Below are positions 11,584-23,807 of a stretch of DNA of 64,000 bases, in pieces (positions within the stretch are counted from its first letter, which is position 1; every line of letters begins with the position of its first letter). Source of the stretch: Voacanga thouarsii (Eukaryota > Streptophyta > Magnoliopsida > Gentianales > Apocynaceae); the NCBI GenBank assembly GCA_026120185.1, contig JANUWF010001475.1, positions 248,001 through 312,000 of the forward strand, given 5' to 3'. The notes under the pieces are model-generated. The model ran no database searches. It was not told the DNA's origin and worked only from the letters and a program-made list of their open reading frames with translations. The translations under genes and the position numbers were made by a program.

Positions 11584-13075
11584 GATATAGTATGTCTGTG
11601 TATGTGTGTGTTGAAATAGTAAAAAACGCAAAAAGATATTAGTAAGTTGAAATATTTATATATAATATACATATGATATTATTAAGTATATATATGTATG
11701 TATATATGTAAGAATATGACATATATACATCTGTTGCTATTAATGTATGTATATTTAATAGCAAATGTATGTATATATATATATATATATATATACATTA
11801 TGTGTGTGTGTGTGTGTTGCATATATATATATATATGCATACATTATATATATATATGCAAATATATATATGTATTTATAAATATGTATGTGTATATATA
11901 TATATATATATATTAATATATTTAAAAAGTATTATAACATATATATAGATATATGTATAAATATATATGTATATATGTATATATATATATATATAGACAC
12001 ACACAAACTAACATAAATAAATATGTATATATGTATGTATATATATTTATTTTTATATTAAAAAGTATATTAACATATTTATATGTATATAAAAATACTA
12101 TATTAATATATGTATATGTGTGTGTGTGTGTGTGTGTATACATATTAATATTATGAGAATTTTTATATGGCCGTTGCAAATCCGTCGCAAATTTGCGATG
12201 GATTTGCGAGGGCATTTTTTAAATTTAAAAAAAATAATTTATTTTTAAATTTTGAATGGCCGTCGCAAATTTGCGATGGATTTGCTAGGGCATTTTTTTT
12301 AATTTTAAAAAATTTAATTTATTTTTAAATTTTGAATAGTCATCGCAAATCCCTCGCAAAATTTGAGAGAGATTTGCAAGGGAATTTTTTTTAATTTTAA
12401 AATTTTTAATTTATTTTTAAATTTTGGATGGCGTCGCAAATCCGTTGCAAATTGCCACGGATTTGCGACGGAGTTTTTTTAATTTTAAAAAAATAAATTT
12501 AATTCTTAAATTTAGATGGCCATCGCAAATCCGTTGCAAATTGCAATGGATTTGCGATGGTTTTTTTTTAATTTTAAAAAAAATAAATTTATTTCTTAAT
12601 GGCCGTCGCAAATTCATTGCAAATTGCAACGGATTTGTGATGGCTTTTTTCTAATTTTAAAAAAATAAATTTATTTCTTATTTTTAGATGGCCGTCGCAA
12701 ATCCGTTGCAAATTGCAACGGATTTGCAACGGATTTTTTTTTTAAATTTTAAAAAAATAAATTTATTTGTTAAATTTAGATGGTTGTTGCAAATCCGTCT
12801 CAAATTGCAACGGATTTGCGACGGTATTTTTTTTAATTTAAAAAAATTAATTTATTTTTAAATTTTAGATGGCCGTCGCAAATCCGTCTCAAATTTGTGA
12901 CGGATTTTCATTCCATCACTAATCCGTTGCAATTACCGACAGATTAGCAATAGAAATTTAAAAAAATAAATTTATTTTCAAAATTTTTGCTTCCGTTGCT
13001 ATTCCGTCACAAATTAGCGGCCACCTAGAGGCTGTCGCAAAAATCCATCGCTAATTTGATGTTTTTTTTGTAGTG
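11167..13075 (+). mobile_element. CACTA-type element end with tandem palindromic array, copy A
   Basis: About nine units spaced near 88 bp (from about 12167 to 12950), plus several before an AT-rich microsatellite (11550-12160), each hold a palindrome built from CCGTCGCAAATCCG and CGGATTTGCGACGG followed by an AT-rich inverted segment (TTTTAAAAAAATAAATTTAT). The right end at 13075 reads TTTTTTTTGTAGTG, the reverse of a CACTACAAAAAAAA terminus, preceded by AAATCCATCGCTAATTTGATG. No left CACTA terminus is seen: the array abuts the truncated TRIM LTR at 11166. A second copy lies at 59597-63750. No transposase is present. The small ORFs through the AT microsatellite are artefacts of repeat composition. 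Confidence 0.6.
11550..12160. repeat. (TA)n/(TATG)n-rich microsatellite region
   Basis: Long runs of TA, TATG and TG dinucleotides occupy the centre of the palindromic array. A parallel AT-rich stretch, with some of the same flanking words (TGTGTTGAAATAGTA), lies at 62380-62830 in copy B. Confidence 0.9.
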
Positions 13076-13199
13076 TATATATTCATATATATACACTCAC
13101 ACACACATAATTAATGAAATTTTCTTATTAATTAATGCCACAATAATATAGTTAATTGCACTGATATTTTCAATGGCTTTTGTTGTCAAAAAAAGAAAA

Positions 13200-14503
13200 A
13201 ATATATATCATATCTGCCACGGAATTGCTATGGAATTAATGACAATTTTGTGATTCTGTGGCAAATAGCCACGGAATACACAACAAAAATTTAACTATTT
13301 CTTTTTATCACTATTTTGCGTAACATACTCTTTTGTATACTTTCAATTATTATATAATTTTTCACAACAATTTTTGCTGGGTTTTACAGTCGAAATAAAA
13401 TAAAATGATATCGTTTCTTTAAAATTTTTAATTTTAATACAAAAGTATATTTCAATACTCAAAAAAAAAAAATAATACATCTTATTTTTAATTCCATTTC
13501 AAGAATGAACGCATTAGAAAATAAATAAATCAAGATAATTATAAAATATTTCATCGTTGTTATTTAAAAGGTATGGAACAAAAATTAATACAAACCAATA
13601 TAACTAATAAATTAGAAAAAAAAATCCGTGGCAATCTGCCACGGAATTGCCACAGATTAGTGGCAATTTTGTGATTCCGTGGCAAATCCATGGCAAATAG
13701 CCACAGATTTGCCACGGAACACACAACAAAAATTTAGTCATTTCTTTTTATCATTATTTTACGTAACATACTTTTTTGTGTACTCTCAATGATAATATAG
13801 TTCTTCAAAACAATTTTCAATGGCTTTTACAATCGAAATAAAATAAAATTATATCGTTTCTTTAAAATTTATAATTTTAATACAAACGTATATTTCTATA
13901 CTAAAAAAATAATACATCTTATTTTCAATTCCATTTCAAGAATGAACGCATTAGAAAATAAATAAATCAAGATACTTACAAAATATTTCGTAGTTGTTGT
14001 TTAAAATGTATAGAACAAAAATTAATACAAAGCAATATAATTAATAAATTAGAACAAAAAAAAAAGAAAAAATACCGTAGCAAATACGTGGCAATCTACA
14101 GGGATTAGTGGCAATTTTGTGATTCCGTGGCAAATAGCCATGGATTTGCCACGAAACCCACAACAAAAATTTAACCCTTTCTTTTTATTACTATTTTGTG
14201 ATTTCGTGGCAAATCCGTGGCTAATGTTTGGCATAATTTTGCCACGGAAATGTTTCCATCGCAAATCGGTGGCTAATATTTGGCATAATTTTTTTGCGCC
14301 TTTTTTTGCTACTGATTTGCGACGGAATATGTTTGCATCGCTACTTGCTACTATTTCCATCGCAATTCCATGGCAAATTGCCACAGATTTGCTAGGGTAT
14401 TTTTTCCCTTACAAGTTGCTTGTATTTAACTGTTTCGTGGCAAAATTCATCGCTGATTGCTACGAAAAATATTCCGTGACAAATTCACAATTTTCTTATA
14501 GTG
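13200..14503 (+). mobile_element. CACTA-like tandem repeat element (GCCACGG type), about 440-bp units
   Basis: About three units of roughly 440 bp repeat head to tail, recognisable by ACAACAAAAATTTA at about 13279, 13723 and 14159, and by blocks of CCGTGGCAAAT / ATTTGCCACGG. The right end (14503) reads TTTTCTTATAGTG, reverse of CACTATAAGAAAA, a plausible CACTA-superfamily terminus. No matching left end is found, and the third unit is shortened. No gene is present. The insertion lies immediately left of chitinase-upstream block A. Confidence 0.5.
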
Positions 14504-14528
14504 GTGTTAGTTTCGTCCCTAATTACAA

Positions 14529-15850
14529 TTATAGAGAAAAAGTACATATTATGTTGTGGCGGGAGTTTATTAGGAAAGTTTAACTACCTTGTAAAGAAGA
14601 TCAAGAAACACCGATCTTCTCCTAGTTAATATGTCCTCCAGATAGTCTTAAATTCATTACTCTAAAATTTTAAAAATTGTAAATCAAGAGATTACCAAGT
14701 AATCTACAACTATTACACATGGAAATAACGTCTTCAAGTTATATTTTTCTCTTTTTTTTTTTAATTTTTTAGAAGGGGGAAAGACAAGGAGCGGGGAATG
14801 TGATAGAGGAAAAGGATGTAGCCTGGTGTCAAACTAGATATGTACATCTCGAGTAACAATTCTTCTGCCACTAATACAAGTTGTTATCGGCAAGTTCTAT
14901 TTTTCTTTACCAAACTATTGGTTGGAAATGAACAATAACAAAGAGAAAAAAAAAGCGAAGGAGAGAAAAAAAAAATGGAGTAGTGAACTTCGAATGATCT
15001 TGTTAGAGGAATTACAAGAAACTCTGTAGCAAAGTTGTGCTGGAAGATTAACATGAGTTTTTGTAGCATAAGACAGGAAATTAACTATCCATTCCAATCC
15101 GACATGTGAAATTATTGATAAGGAAAAAAAATAAGAAGGAAAAAAAGAATAGTGAACTTCCTATGTCCTTGTTGGAGTAACAAGAAGAAAACTAGTACCA
15201 AAGATGTGCTGGAAAACGAATTTTGTGCCATGAGTCATCTCAATCAAACATGTGAAATTAATGTTCAACTATAGGAAACCAATCAAAACTTTTGTGAAAG
15301 TATGGCATACAAGACCCAGAGGACATAACTGCTTAGAAGATTATGGATGAGAAATCAATCCATCTGCTAACCATCATACCATCTCACCTGCAGCATATTC
15401 TTGTTATTTGGCTTCGAATTCATGGCTTTGAAGTAATAAATGCAATCCTAGTTGGAAAGGGAAAAATAAAAAACAAATTGACATAAAAGCAACAAAAGCT
15501 ACATTCCCAGTCACCTCCACTGAAATTACGTATATAATTTATCACAATCCTCCATCCATGTATCCATTATTTTGTGATTAAGGTCAAATTAAGATGCTTA
15601 ATGAGAAAAATAAAAGTAAAAATAAAAAAAAAACTGGGTGATCTTAAGTTTGATTATTTCGATCTGCTTCATTTGTATTAAAATTAAAAAAAAAGGATTA
15701 GTATGCAAAACATCGAAAGAAAAAAATGAGAAAAAAATTATAAAAGAAGCCCTGATTGGGGAGGCAGAGGAATTCTCCAAAATGAAAACGTTTCTAGACA
15801 AGATTTGGACGTGGGTGCAAGTTACAACTAATAATGGCTAATGGAGGGAG
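14529..15850. repeat. Chitinase-upstream block, copy A (no chitinase attached)
   Basis: Non-coding DNA colinear with 57245-58200 (directly upstream of the intact chitinase), with 49620-50560 and partly with 17650-18430 and 31905-32475. Shared words include TGTGCTGGAAGATTAACA, CTATGTCCTTGTTGGAGTAA and AAGACCCAGAGGACATAA. It carries a SINE-like insertion at 14751-14890. No ORF belongs to it. Confidence 0.75.
14751..14890 (-). mobile_element. SINE-like retro-insertion with 16-bp target duplication
   Basis: A 140-bp insert is flanked by CAAGTTATATTTTTCT (14735-14750) and CAAGTTCTATTTTTCT (14891-14906). The paralogous block at 49.79 kb has this site once, uninterrupted. The insert begins on the plus strand with a T-run, i.e. 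a poly(A) tail on the minus strand. Minus-strand AGTTTGACACC and TAGTGGCAGAAG are weak B- and A-box candidates. The size, tail and long target duplication fit a SINE or another L1-type retroposition product. Confidence 0.65.
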
Positions 15851-16370
15851 TAAATTTATCTTTTAATCAAAACTAGTCCTAAAATAATTTTATTATAAAA
15901 TAATAATTAAAATAGTATGAATTATCTTTTACTTACACTTTTTCAGCTTTTTTGTTTCGATGAGATATGTACATACTTGAGGCTGGTGTGAGGTACGGTA
16001 ATCATTTATGTACATAATATTTTGGATTAGGAAACAAATGTTAAAATGTATAGCACTTTCTTTTCTTTTTTTTCGTTATGTGTTTAAGAAATATTTTGGA
16101 ATATTATAATTGAACAACTTATTACTTAACTTATAAAACACAGAAGCAGTTCTGGTCTTGATACCCAAATTTTAACTCTAAGAAAATTATTTATAAAGAA
16201 CATGAAAGAATATTTTATATAGTAAGCAATATTAGTAAGAAATCATGGACATGTTCAATGACAAGCATACTCACTGTGTATAAAGTTAAGATATTATAAG
16301 AAACAACAGCTATTTAAATATGTAACTTTCAATGTATTTAGATTGGAAATTATTTACAGAGATCCACTTC
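15851..16370. other. AT-rich spacer, no gene seen
   Basis: The stretch has AT-rich sequence with many stops in all frames. I see no coding, RNA or repeat signature beyond general composition. Confidence 0.5.
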
Positions 16371-16374
16371 TTAT

Positions 16375-17638
16375 TTTTTTACTTCATTTTTTCAAAAACA
16401 CCAATTTGTCACAAATTCCTCGCAAAATTACGAAGGATTTGCGACAGCCTATAGCAAAATTGTTACAAATCTGCTACATAATATTTCCTTAGTGAGTATT
16501 TTTCTTTTCGAATTTTTTTTATAAAAGAGCCATCACAAATCTGCTATTAGCAAGAGCAAGCGCATTTCTATTTTTTACCTTCATTTTTTCAAAAACACCA
16601 ATTCGTCACAAATTCCTTGCAAAATTGCGAGGGATTTGCAACATCCTATAGCAAAATTGTCGCAAATCCATTGCAAAATATTTCTTGAGTAAGTATTTTT
16701 CTTTTCGAATTTTTTTATAAAAGAAGCCATTGCAAATCCATAACAGATTTGAGACAGGTTACCTAGGGCAAGTACCTTTTTTTAAAAATTTTTTTACTTC
16801 ATTTTTTCAGAAACACCAATTCGTCTTAAATCCCTTGCAATTTTGAGAGGGGTTTGCAACAGTCTATAGAAAAATTGTCGCTAATCAGCTGCAAAATGTT
16901 TTCCTAGTGAGTATTTTTCTTTTCTAATTTTTTTTCTAAAAGAGTCTGTCGCAAATCCATAGCAGATTTGTGATGGATTAGTTAGAACAAGAATTTTTTT
17001 TATTTTTTACTTCACTTTTTCAAAAACACCAATCCGTCGCAAATCCTTCACAATTTTGATAGGGATTAGCAACGGCCTATAGCTAAACCGTCACAAATCT
17101 GTTGCAAAATATTTCCTTTGTGAGTATTATTTTTTTTTTTTATAAAAGAGGCCGTTGGAAATCCGTAGCAGATTTGTGATGGATTAGCTAGAGCAACAAC
17201 TTTTTATTTTTTTACTTCGGTTTTTTCAAAAATACCAATTTGTCGCAAATCCCTCGCAAAATTGTAAGGGATTTGCGACGGCCTATAACAAAACAGTTGC
17301 AAATCCGTTGCAAAATATTTCTTTTTTTTAATAAAAGAGGCCGAAGCAAATCTATAGCAGATTTGCGACAGATTAGTTAGAGCAAGCACTTTTTTATTGT
17401 TTAAAAAAATAATATATTTCGTTGCAAATCCCTTGCAATTTTGCAAGGGATTTGTGATGATTTCTATGCATCCGTCACAAATCCGTCTCAAAATAATAGT
17501 CGTCGCTAAGTAGAGATAGATTTGCAAAGGCTGGTCAACGAGATTTCTTATTTTATTCTCTGTCGGTGAGTTGTCGCAAATTCGCAATGACTTTTGGCCA
17601 TTGTAAAAATCTGTTGCTATTTGTTTGTTTTCTTGAAG
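16375..17638. repeat. Tandem array, about 205-bp units, with CACTA-like right end
   Basis: Five units start with CTTCATTTTTTCAAAAACACC or close variants at about 16381, 16578, 16797, 17008 and 17214. Each contains an imperfect palindrome of the form TTCGTCACAAATCC...GGATTTGCGACGG. The right end near 17638 reads TTTGTTTTCTTGAAGTG, reverse of CACTTCAAGAAAACAAA, a typical CACTA-superfamily terminus. A clear left terminus is not found. It abuts upstream-block copy B. Confidence 0.55.
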
Positions 17639-17639
17639 T

Positions 17640-18519
17640 GAGAGTAAGTACAAAAATTTTCATAGCAAAGTTGTGCCGGGAGATTAACATGATTTTTGCA
17701 GCTGGAGACAGGAAATTAATTATCCATCCCAATCAACCGGTGAAACTAATGACAAAGAAAAAAAAAGAAAAATGATGAAAATAAAAAGAAATAGAGTAGT
17801 GAGCTGCCTTTGTCCTTGTTGGGGTAATTACAAGAAAACTGTATCAAAGATGTGCTGGAAGATTAACACCAATTTTGTAGCATGAAGCATTTCGATCAGA
17901 CATGGGAAACCAATGAACGACTATAGAATCCCGTCAAAGCTTTTGTGGAAGTATGGCACACTAGACCCAGAGGACATAAGTGCTTAGAATATTATGGAAG
18001 AGAAATCTAGGCATCTGCTAACCATCATACCATCTCACCCGGCCTGGGGCATATTCTTGTTATTTGGCTTCTAATTCATAACTTTGAAGTAATGAAGGCA
18101 TTCCTAGTTGAAAGGGAAAAGTAAAAAACAAATAGACATAAAAGCATCGGAAACAACATTCCCAGTCATCTCCTCTGAAATTACATTTATAATTTATCAC
18201 AACTCTCCATTCATGTATCCATTGTTTTGTGATTAAGGTGAAATTAAGATGCCTAATGAAAAAATTAAAAATTAAAGTAAAAAATAAATGGGCGATCTTA
18301 TGTTTGGTTATTTAGATCTCCTTCATCAATATATTAAAAAAAAAAAAAAGGATTCATATGCCAAACGTCAAAAGAAAAAAAATGGGGAAAAATTTATAAA
18401 AGAAGTCCCAAGTGATGATATATATAATAGTTAATCTCATAAGAAAATTATATTATTGAATTTTAAATTTATTTATTATCGACGCATTATACAATATTTT
18501 AGTATATTTAGTATCTTAC
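17640..18519. repeat. Chitinase-upstream block, copy B (no chitinase attached)
   Basis: Colinear with 49930-50650 and 57640-58190 (for example CAAAGTTGTGC, ACTAATGACAAAG, GACCCAGAGGACATAAGTGC). Its left edge is cut by the CACTA-like array end and its right edge stops at about 18519, beyond which there is no similarity to the other copies. Confidence 0.7.
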
Positions 18520-20430
18520 TAGTTGGCATCTCCATGCTACGTGTGGAGATTTTGCCGATCACGTTAAAAAAATGTGCATTGAACATATATATTTGTAATG
18601 TTTGTTTTATTTTATTAACAAAATGTTATATATATTTTGCTTGTTCTTGAAATATCTTTAATTATATAATGACCAATTATTTCGTGTTAACATTAAAAAT
18701 AAATAAAAGATTAGCTGATTAGCTCTGACAAGGATTTTGTTTAGGAAAAACCTCATGTGTCATATACGTATGTTATGAATTACATCCTTTCCTTGTGAGT
18801 TGCATGATTCAATTTCTTGTGTGAATTTTGAATATGTTTATATTACTTGTTTATATTACATTTATTTACCACAAGACTTGGGTATGGTTGAAAACGTGAA
18901 CACACTTTCTTGAATTATTGTTTGGGTTTTGATTGTTGAAACTAAATGAAGGAATTAAGTGGTTGCAAAAATTAAATTTTGAGGACATTGTTGTTTGGTG
19001 AAGGAACAGTTCGATCAACCCGAACAATGAAATAAGAAAAAGTAAAAGAAATTGAATGATAACTCAATCAATTTAAAGGTTGAATGATAGCTAAATCTAT
19101 TTGAACATAATACGATAGATGGGAGTTTTCTGGATACTTATAGAGGAAGGTCAAATAATACAAAGAAATTGCAAAAAAGTAAAAGCAACTAAATGGTTGT
19201 ATGCTATCCCTGTTTGGAACTTTGGAATCGGATTCTTGATTTGTCATCCTCAAACACATGGATATGTTGCAATGATAAACCAAGCAAATCATAGATGCCT
19301 GAAATGATACACCAAGATCAAGAATCAGAAAGTAAAGAAACACAAAGAATCAGAAAACAATGAAGCTGGCATTTAATTTCAACAACCAAATGGAAAGCTA
19401 AGCTAACATAGGACAGGAAGCAAACTTTACTATTATAGCTCATACCATACTCATGGATAACAATCTCACTAGTTAAAATGAACATTTCTACTTGACTAGG
19501 CAAAGGCTAATATGTAGTATGTGTAATAACACATTGAAGGAAATTCACATAAAAATGTATATCTATTTTCCAATCAAATTCAACAGTAATGCCATGAAGG
19601 CATGTTTGCCATGTTTGCCAAACTAATGCACATGAGACAAAGGTAACACCTGCCAAGTTCCTTTTAGTCTCAAATATCTTGTGTAGCTTCAACTCTTACA
19701 CAGCCTATGTGCTGGCCAAATGAATTTGTTACTCTGAAAGATCAAATTTTTACTTATAGTAATACCTACATGGATTGCCTTTAAATATAGCAATTGAAAT
19801 GTGACATTGACAATGATGCACAAGGCTTGTACAGAAATACTTTATGTAATGCCACAACCCTCTAATGTTGGTGTGCAACAAGAGCAAAGAACAGACATAA
19901 AAACTAGGACATACTTATACAAGATCAAAAGGACCAAAAACAGATCTTGAATGTAAAGAAAAAGATAAAGCTGTATACTCAAAATATCTGACATCTTCAA
20001 CAAAATGCACATCCTCAACACACCCAATCTATTTGATTTTAATGGCTAATATTAGTCCATATTACAGATACAACAATATGATCCATGCATCATGTAATTT
20101 GTTTGTCATATAGCATCATGTAATTTGTGTTTATCATACAAAAATTTAACATCCAATTCTTCCTGGTAATAATATCAGGCGAAGTTGTAAAACCCAAAAG
20201 TATGCGATGAGAAAACCTATCTCGCAAGGATGTACATGGTGCAAGCCACTATCCATCCGACTTTTTTCTTGGGACGGGGAAGAAGCCAAAAGTGTTCATA
20301 TCACAATCACATATCCACATATGCAGAAGTAGGGGGCTACCTTGGACATAATGCAATTGCATAATAGAACTATAAGACGTTTAATCACAAAAACACAAAC
20401 TAACAAAGATATGGTCATCATTTTATCACC
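18520..20430. other. Spacer with no recognisable gene
   Basis: Short ORFs exist on both strands, but none shows a recognisable domain or sustained codon structure. A transposon boundary for the exon island to the right may lie here, but I could not find inverted repeats or a Helitron-type CTRR hairpin end. Confidence 0.4.
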
Positions 20431-20463
20431 TATCACTGCACCCACAAGAAATGTATTTTATAC

Positions 20464-20877
20464 CTAAAATTTGTCAATTTTAAAAGGAGTGTAATCTCCT
20501 TAAAAAGATCCTCATTGAAAGTGGAGAACACTTTCAAATCCTTCATAACAATCTCCACAACCTTCCCATGATCACGCCTACAAAAATAAAAAACTTTAAA
20601 TACCAACAACAATATGTCTAGCAACAAATCAAAAACAAAGAATATGAGTTATAATAGAAATAAAATATGAAACCCATTGCAACTCCAGCCAACTAAATAA
20701 CAAAAACATCACTGCATATCAAAAATAAAACTTCATTTCTAGGGAGAATTAAAAACCAAAGTACATATAAAATAAAGAAATGGAACAGAAGTCTTACTTG
20801 TGCATTGTTTCCTTATATTTCTCCTCACCCAATAAATGAAGTATCAGAAACACCAATTCCATGCTCAACGAAGTCAT
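20464..20877 (-). pseudogene. TOPLESS-like corepressor fragment (LisH exon plus one CTLH-region exon)
   Basis: TOPLESS proteins are Groucho-type corepressors that bind EAR motifs through an N-terminal LisH/CTLH region. Minus-strand exon 20798-20877 starts ATG and encodes MTSLSMELVFLILHLLGEEK...ETMH, ending in AA|GTAAGA, the expected TPL exon-1 donor. Exon 20464-20577 (TTTGTAG acceptor, GGTATA donor side) encodes HGKVVEIVMKDLKVFSTFNE and DLFKEITLLL, equivalent to TPL exon 3. Exon 2, which should hold the ESGFFFNMKYFE segment, and all later exons, including the WD40 region, are missing. About 80 bp of apparent 5' leader is kept. This is a captured or decayed fragment; it follows a HAD hydrolase fragment on the same strand. 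Confidence 0.8.
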
Positions 20878-21047
20878 CTTTTATCCCGTTTTATACCCTT
20901 TGAACTCTCTAGGGCCTATCAGATCCACCAAATTCCACTCCTCCATTGCTACAGAAATCAAACAATAGCGCAAAATTATGGTTCATAAAATCAATTCCAA
21001 TCAAATTCAACCATGCCACAACCACAAAACACATAATAAAGGTCTAC

Positions 21048-21635
21048 CTATCATCAATGAATATACAGTTGTCTGGCTCAACATCAAGATGCTTTAGAAC
21101 TTCTTGGTAAAAGTCAACATCAGGCTTTATTTTTCCTATATTTGGTAAACCAGAGCAATCAGTATCATGCTGGAACAGGAAAAGGTAGACACAGCCAAAG
21201 AAACAAAAACTGGGTTAACATCTAACACAATAAGGAGCATCTAAGCAAAAATGTCCTCTCAAAGCAATCCCATTGTACAGTAGTTAACAAAACATGAACT
21301 TTAAGATAGAATGCTTTTAGTTCCTTAGATCTCAAGATTGAAATTTAAAGTTTTAAAATTCAGAAGAAAAAGATACCAAATATGCATGAACAGAATGTCC
21401 AGGATAAGTAAGTGGAGAGTTTTAACTGTCCTCCATCATCTTATACCTGCAAGGAAAAAAAATTCGAATCAGAACTTAAATTAGAAACACATAGCAAAAT
21501 GATGGCAATTCATAATATACCAAATTGGATAATTTGTGAAAGCATGAATTTCGTAGCTGTGTTTCTTCAAAGCACAAAATAACTCTTTAACACCCTCTAT
21601 ATAGGAATATCCCCTTTTCATATAGTTTTTTAGCC
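21048..21635 (-). pseudogene. HAD-superfamily hydrolase fragment (FMN hydrolase-like)
   Basis: Three minus-strand exons keep splice sites. Exon 21521-21635 encodes GYSYIEGVKELFCALKKHSY then EIHAFTNYPIW. Exon 21377-21446 encodes YKMMED and, after one missing base, LKLSTYLSWTFCSC. Exon 21048-21169 encodes GKIKPDVDFYQEVLKHL then EPDNCIFIDDR, the HAD motif with the conserved lysine and DD pair. The order and wording match plant HAD proteins of the chloroplast FMN hydrolase type, which dephosphorylate small metabolites. The frameshift in the second exon, the absence of the DxD-motif N-terminus and the absence of the C-terminal exon show it is non-functional. Substrate assignment is inference. Confidence 0.65.
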
Positions 21636-21639
21636 CTAC

Positions 21640-23181
21640 AATAACACCTTGATGTTAGCAGTTAACAAATTGGACTGAAAGAAGCAATAAAAATGAAAAT
21701 CTGGATTATCACCCCGGAAGCTCATGCTCAGTTTACAAAAGGAAGATATCAGTGTCTCAAATACTTCTATTTACAAAAACACTAAGTTCTAGCATCATAG
21801 GCTACACTTCTTGTTAGATAGGCTGAGAACAAGCTACTCTACAGAGCATGAATGACAAAAAAAACTTATTATATGCATCTGAAGCTTTAACATCAAAACC
21901 TCCACACAAACCTCAGAAGACACCAAAAAAGAGGAGGGTGGTGGGGGAAAGCAAATATGTACACCTTATATGTTTCTCTTTTTATATGTAGAGATAGACA
22001 CTTGTATTCATTCATGATTGTATTTACATCTTTCAATTATGACTGAAGAGGGAACTAATCCTGACATATGAAATCCCTTAGAAAGAATACAAAAACATTA
22101 TTCAATAAAACTTCTAGTAAATAGCAAAAAAATTAACCGCAAAAGCAAAGAAGCTACAGGGTTCTGAATATGCCAATTAAGAATAATATAACCATGTTTA
22201 GCAAGACGTCAAGTAGAATTTAAGGCTGATATTTATGTGACTCTACAAAATCACATGCGCATGAATTCTCCGTAGTTTAATGAGACAATTTAGCATTTAG
22301 CATGCTATAGCATATTAGCATTGACATAAAAACAAAAACAAACATTAGATGAAGCATATGAAATTTTATAGATAGAAATATGTGCATTTGTAAAGAAACA
22401 CAACATATGTGCATTTGTAAAGCAACACAAAGAAAAAATTTTCATGTTATGATATTAGTAAGTGACATTCCCAGTTTTATCTTGTAGTGAATAGAAGAGG
22501 TTATATCATCGAAGGACATTACCTTTAGCATTCACTATTTAGCAACCTATAACAATTCGATATGTAGATTAATAAATTAGTAACAAAATCAACTTATGCT
22601 AAAATCCATCCTGCACTCCAATTCATCTTGAAATATAATTAAATAAGAACTGTAAAAAAGTTTGGTCACTTTCCAAATCAAAGGACCTTTGGTCTTTGAA
22701 AAATTTACATGCTAGCACCAGTTGAGAAAACAAAGTAACAAAGTTAGAATGTAAAACATGAAGATTATGACATACATCAAAAGAATAAATTACAAAATAC
22801 ATCAAGAAATGGTCTTTGGTTTTCCACAGTAAAATTTTCAACTTTTCTTCTATGCTTTTTTCAAACATTCAAATATAAAAGTTCAGCATAATATGTTAGT
22901 CTGTTGTTTTATTGGTAAATAAGGAGCAGCATTATCTAGCAATTCATCCCCAACCACATATAGGTTACACTCACTTTTGAACTAATGTCAACTTAATGGT
23001 CATCAAGGTGCTTGATGGTTTTCTCAAAGCCAACAACAGCTTGCACCTGATAATTCAAGAAATCAAATAAATGAGGACCTCTACAAGTCAAGAAAGAAGA
23101 GGAGAGGTAAAAAAAAATTAGGAGGAATACACAGCCAATGGATAAAATAACATGCAGATGTGCGCTTGTGTTTAACCATGT

Positions 23182-23221
<40 letters not shown>

Positions 23222-23560
23222 TTATTAGCTAGATAAAATAATTGATGTATAGGATTGAAGATTGAATAACCAAATTCTCTTGGAAAAATCAGATATACTT
23301 TTTTATAACTCATAAAACCAAATGCAGACAAGTTTAGCATATTTTGAGCATAAACATAACAATACTAAAGACAATCGCATTTGTGGTAATTTGAAGACCT
23401 CAAACACAACAAAAGCCAACCAAAACTATCTAAAGTAAGCTAATCTTCACATTTAAAAGGTTACTGATTTAACTTTTTAGTTTTCCAATTTTCACTAACG
23501 ATACACCCAAATAAAATCCACTAACAAAGTTGCAACATTGAAATAAGAAAAGTGCAAAAC
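21640..23560. other. Intron-like spacer in the exon island, with (TG)n
   Basis: The stretch is AT-rich with a (TG)n microsatellite at about 23188-23221. One exon-like minus-strand piece near 22992-23048 reads VQAVVGFEKTIKHLDDH and then stops; it follows an AG acceptor but I do not recognise it. Nothing else is supported. Confidence 0.4.
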
Positions 23561-23561
23561 T

Positions 23562-23660
23562 TTTTTATCTCTGTCTTGTCCAACAACAAACTCATCAAGC
23601 CCTGTACAAATATCCTTAGTAATTGGCAACTTCTTCACCAACAAACGGCATATTTGACAC
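23562..23660 (-). pseudogene. ClpX-like AAA+ ATPase exon fragment
   Basis: The minus strand encodes LPITKDICTGLDEFVVGQ then DRDKKVL, resembling the start of the AAA+ domain of ClpX (LPTPKEICKGLDKFVIGQ...KKVL), the unfoldase subunit of the organellar Clp protease. After KKVL the similarity fades (the usual AVYNHYKRI is not preserved) and no Walker A exon follows, so this is a fragment. It lies between xylose isomerase and HAD hydrolase fragments on the same strand. Confidence 0.55.
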
Positions 23661-23807
23661 ATTCCCATGAGTAAAGAACTGTTGAAACCATAGAGTACAA
23701 GTTTCCATCACTTATAAGTGACATAGGATGACAGATTTGACAATAAATAGCTAGTCAAAGATGATTTTCTACACAAATTTTTCTTGCAGAACCTCTTTTC
23801 AGATGTA

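Noticed and set aside
11698..12215. Several ORFs of 67-97 codons on both strands, rich in Tyr/Ile
   Set aside because: They run through TA/TATG microsatellites that lack stop codons by composition; no protein family is implied. The same applies to ORFs at 62646-62910.
12165..12960. Regularly spaced palindromes resembling a CRISPR array
   Set aside because: The spacers are not unique sequences but AT-rich repeats, units diverge, and the setting is plant nuclear DNA with CACTA-type ends.
16364..16380. CACTTCTTATTTTTT as the left terminus of the 205-bp array
   Set aside because: Only the first five bases agree with the right end CACTTCAAGAAAA; too weak to call a TIR, and no target duplication supports it.
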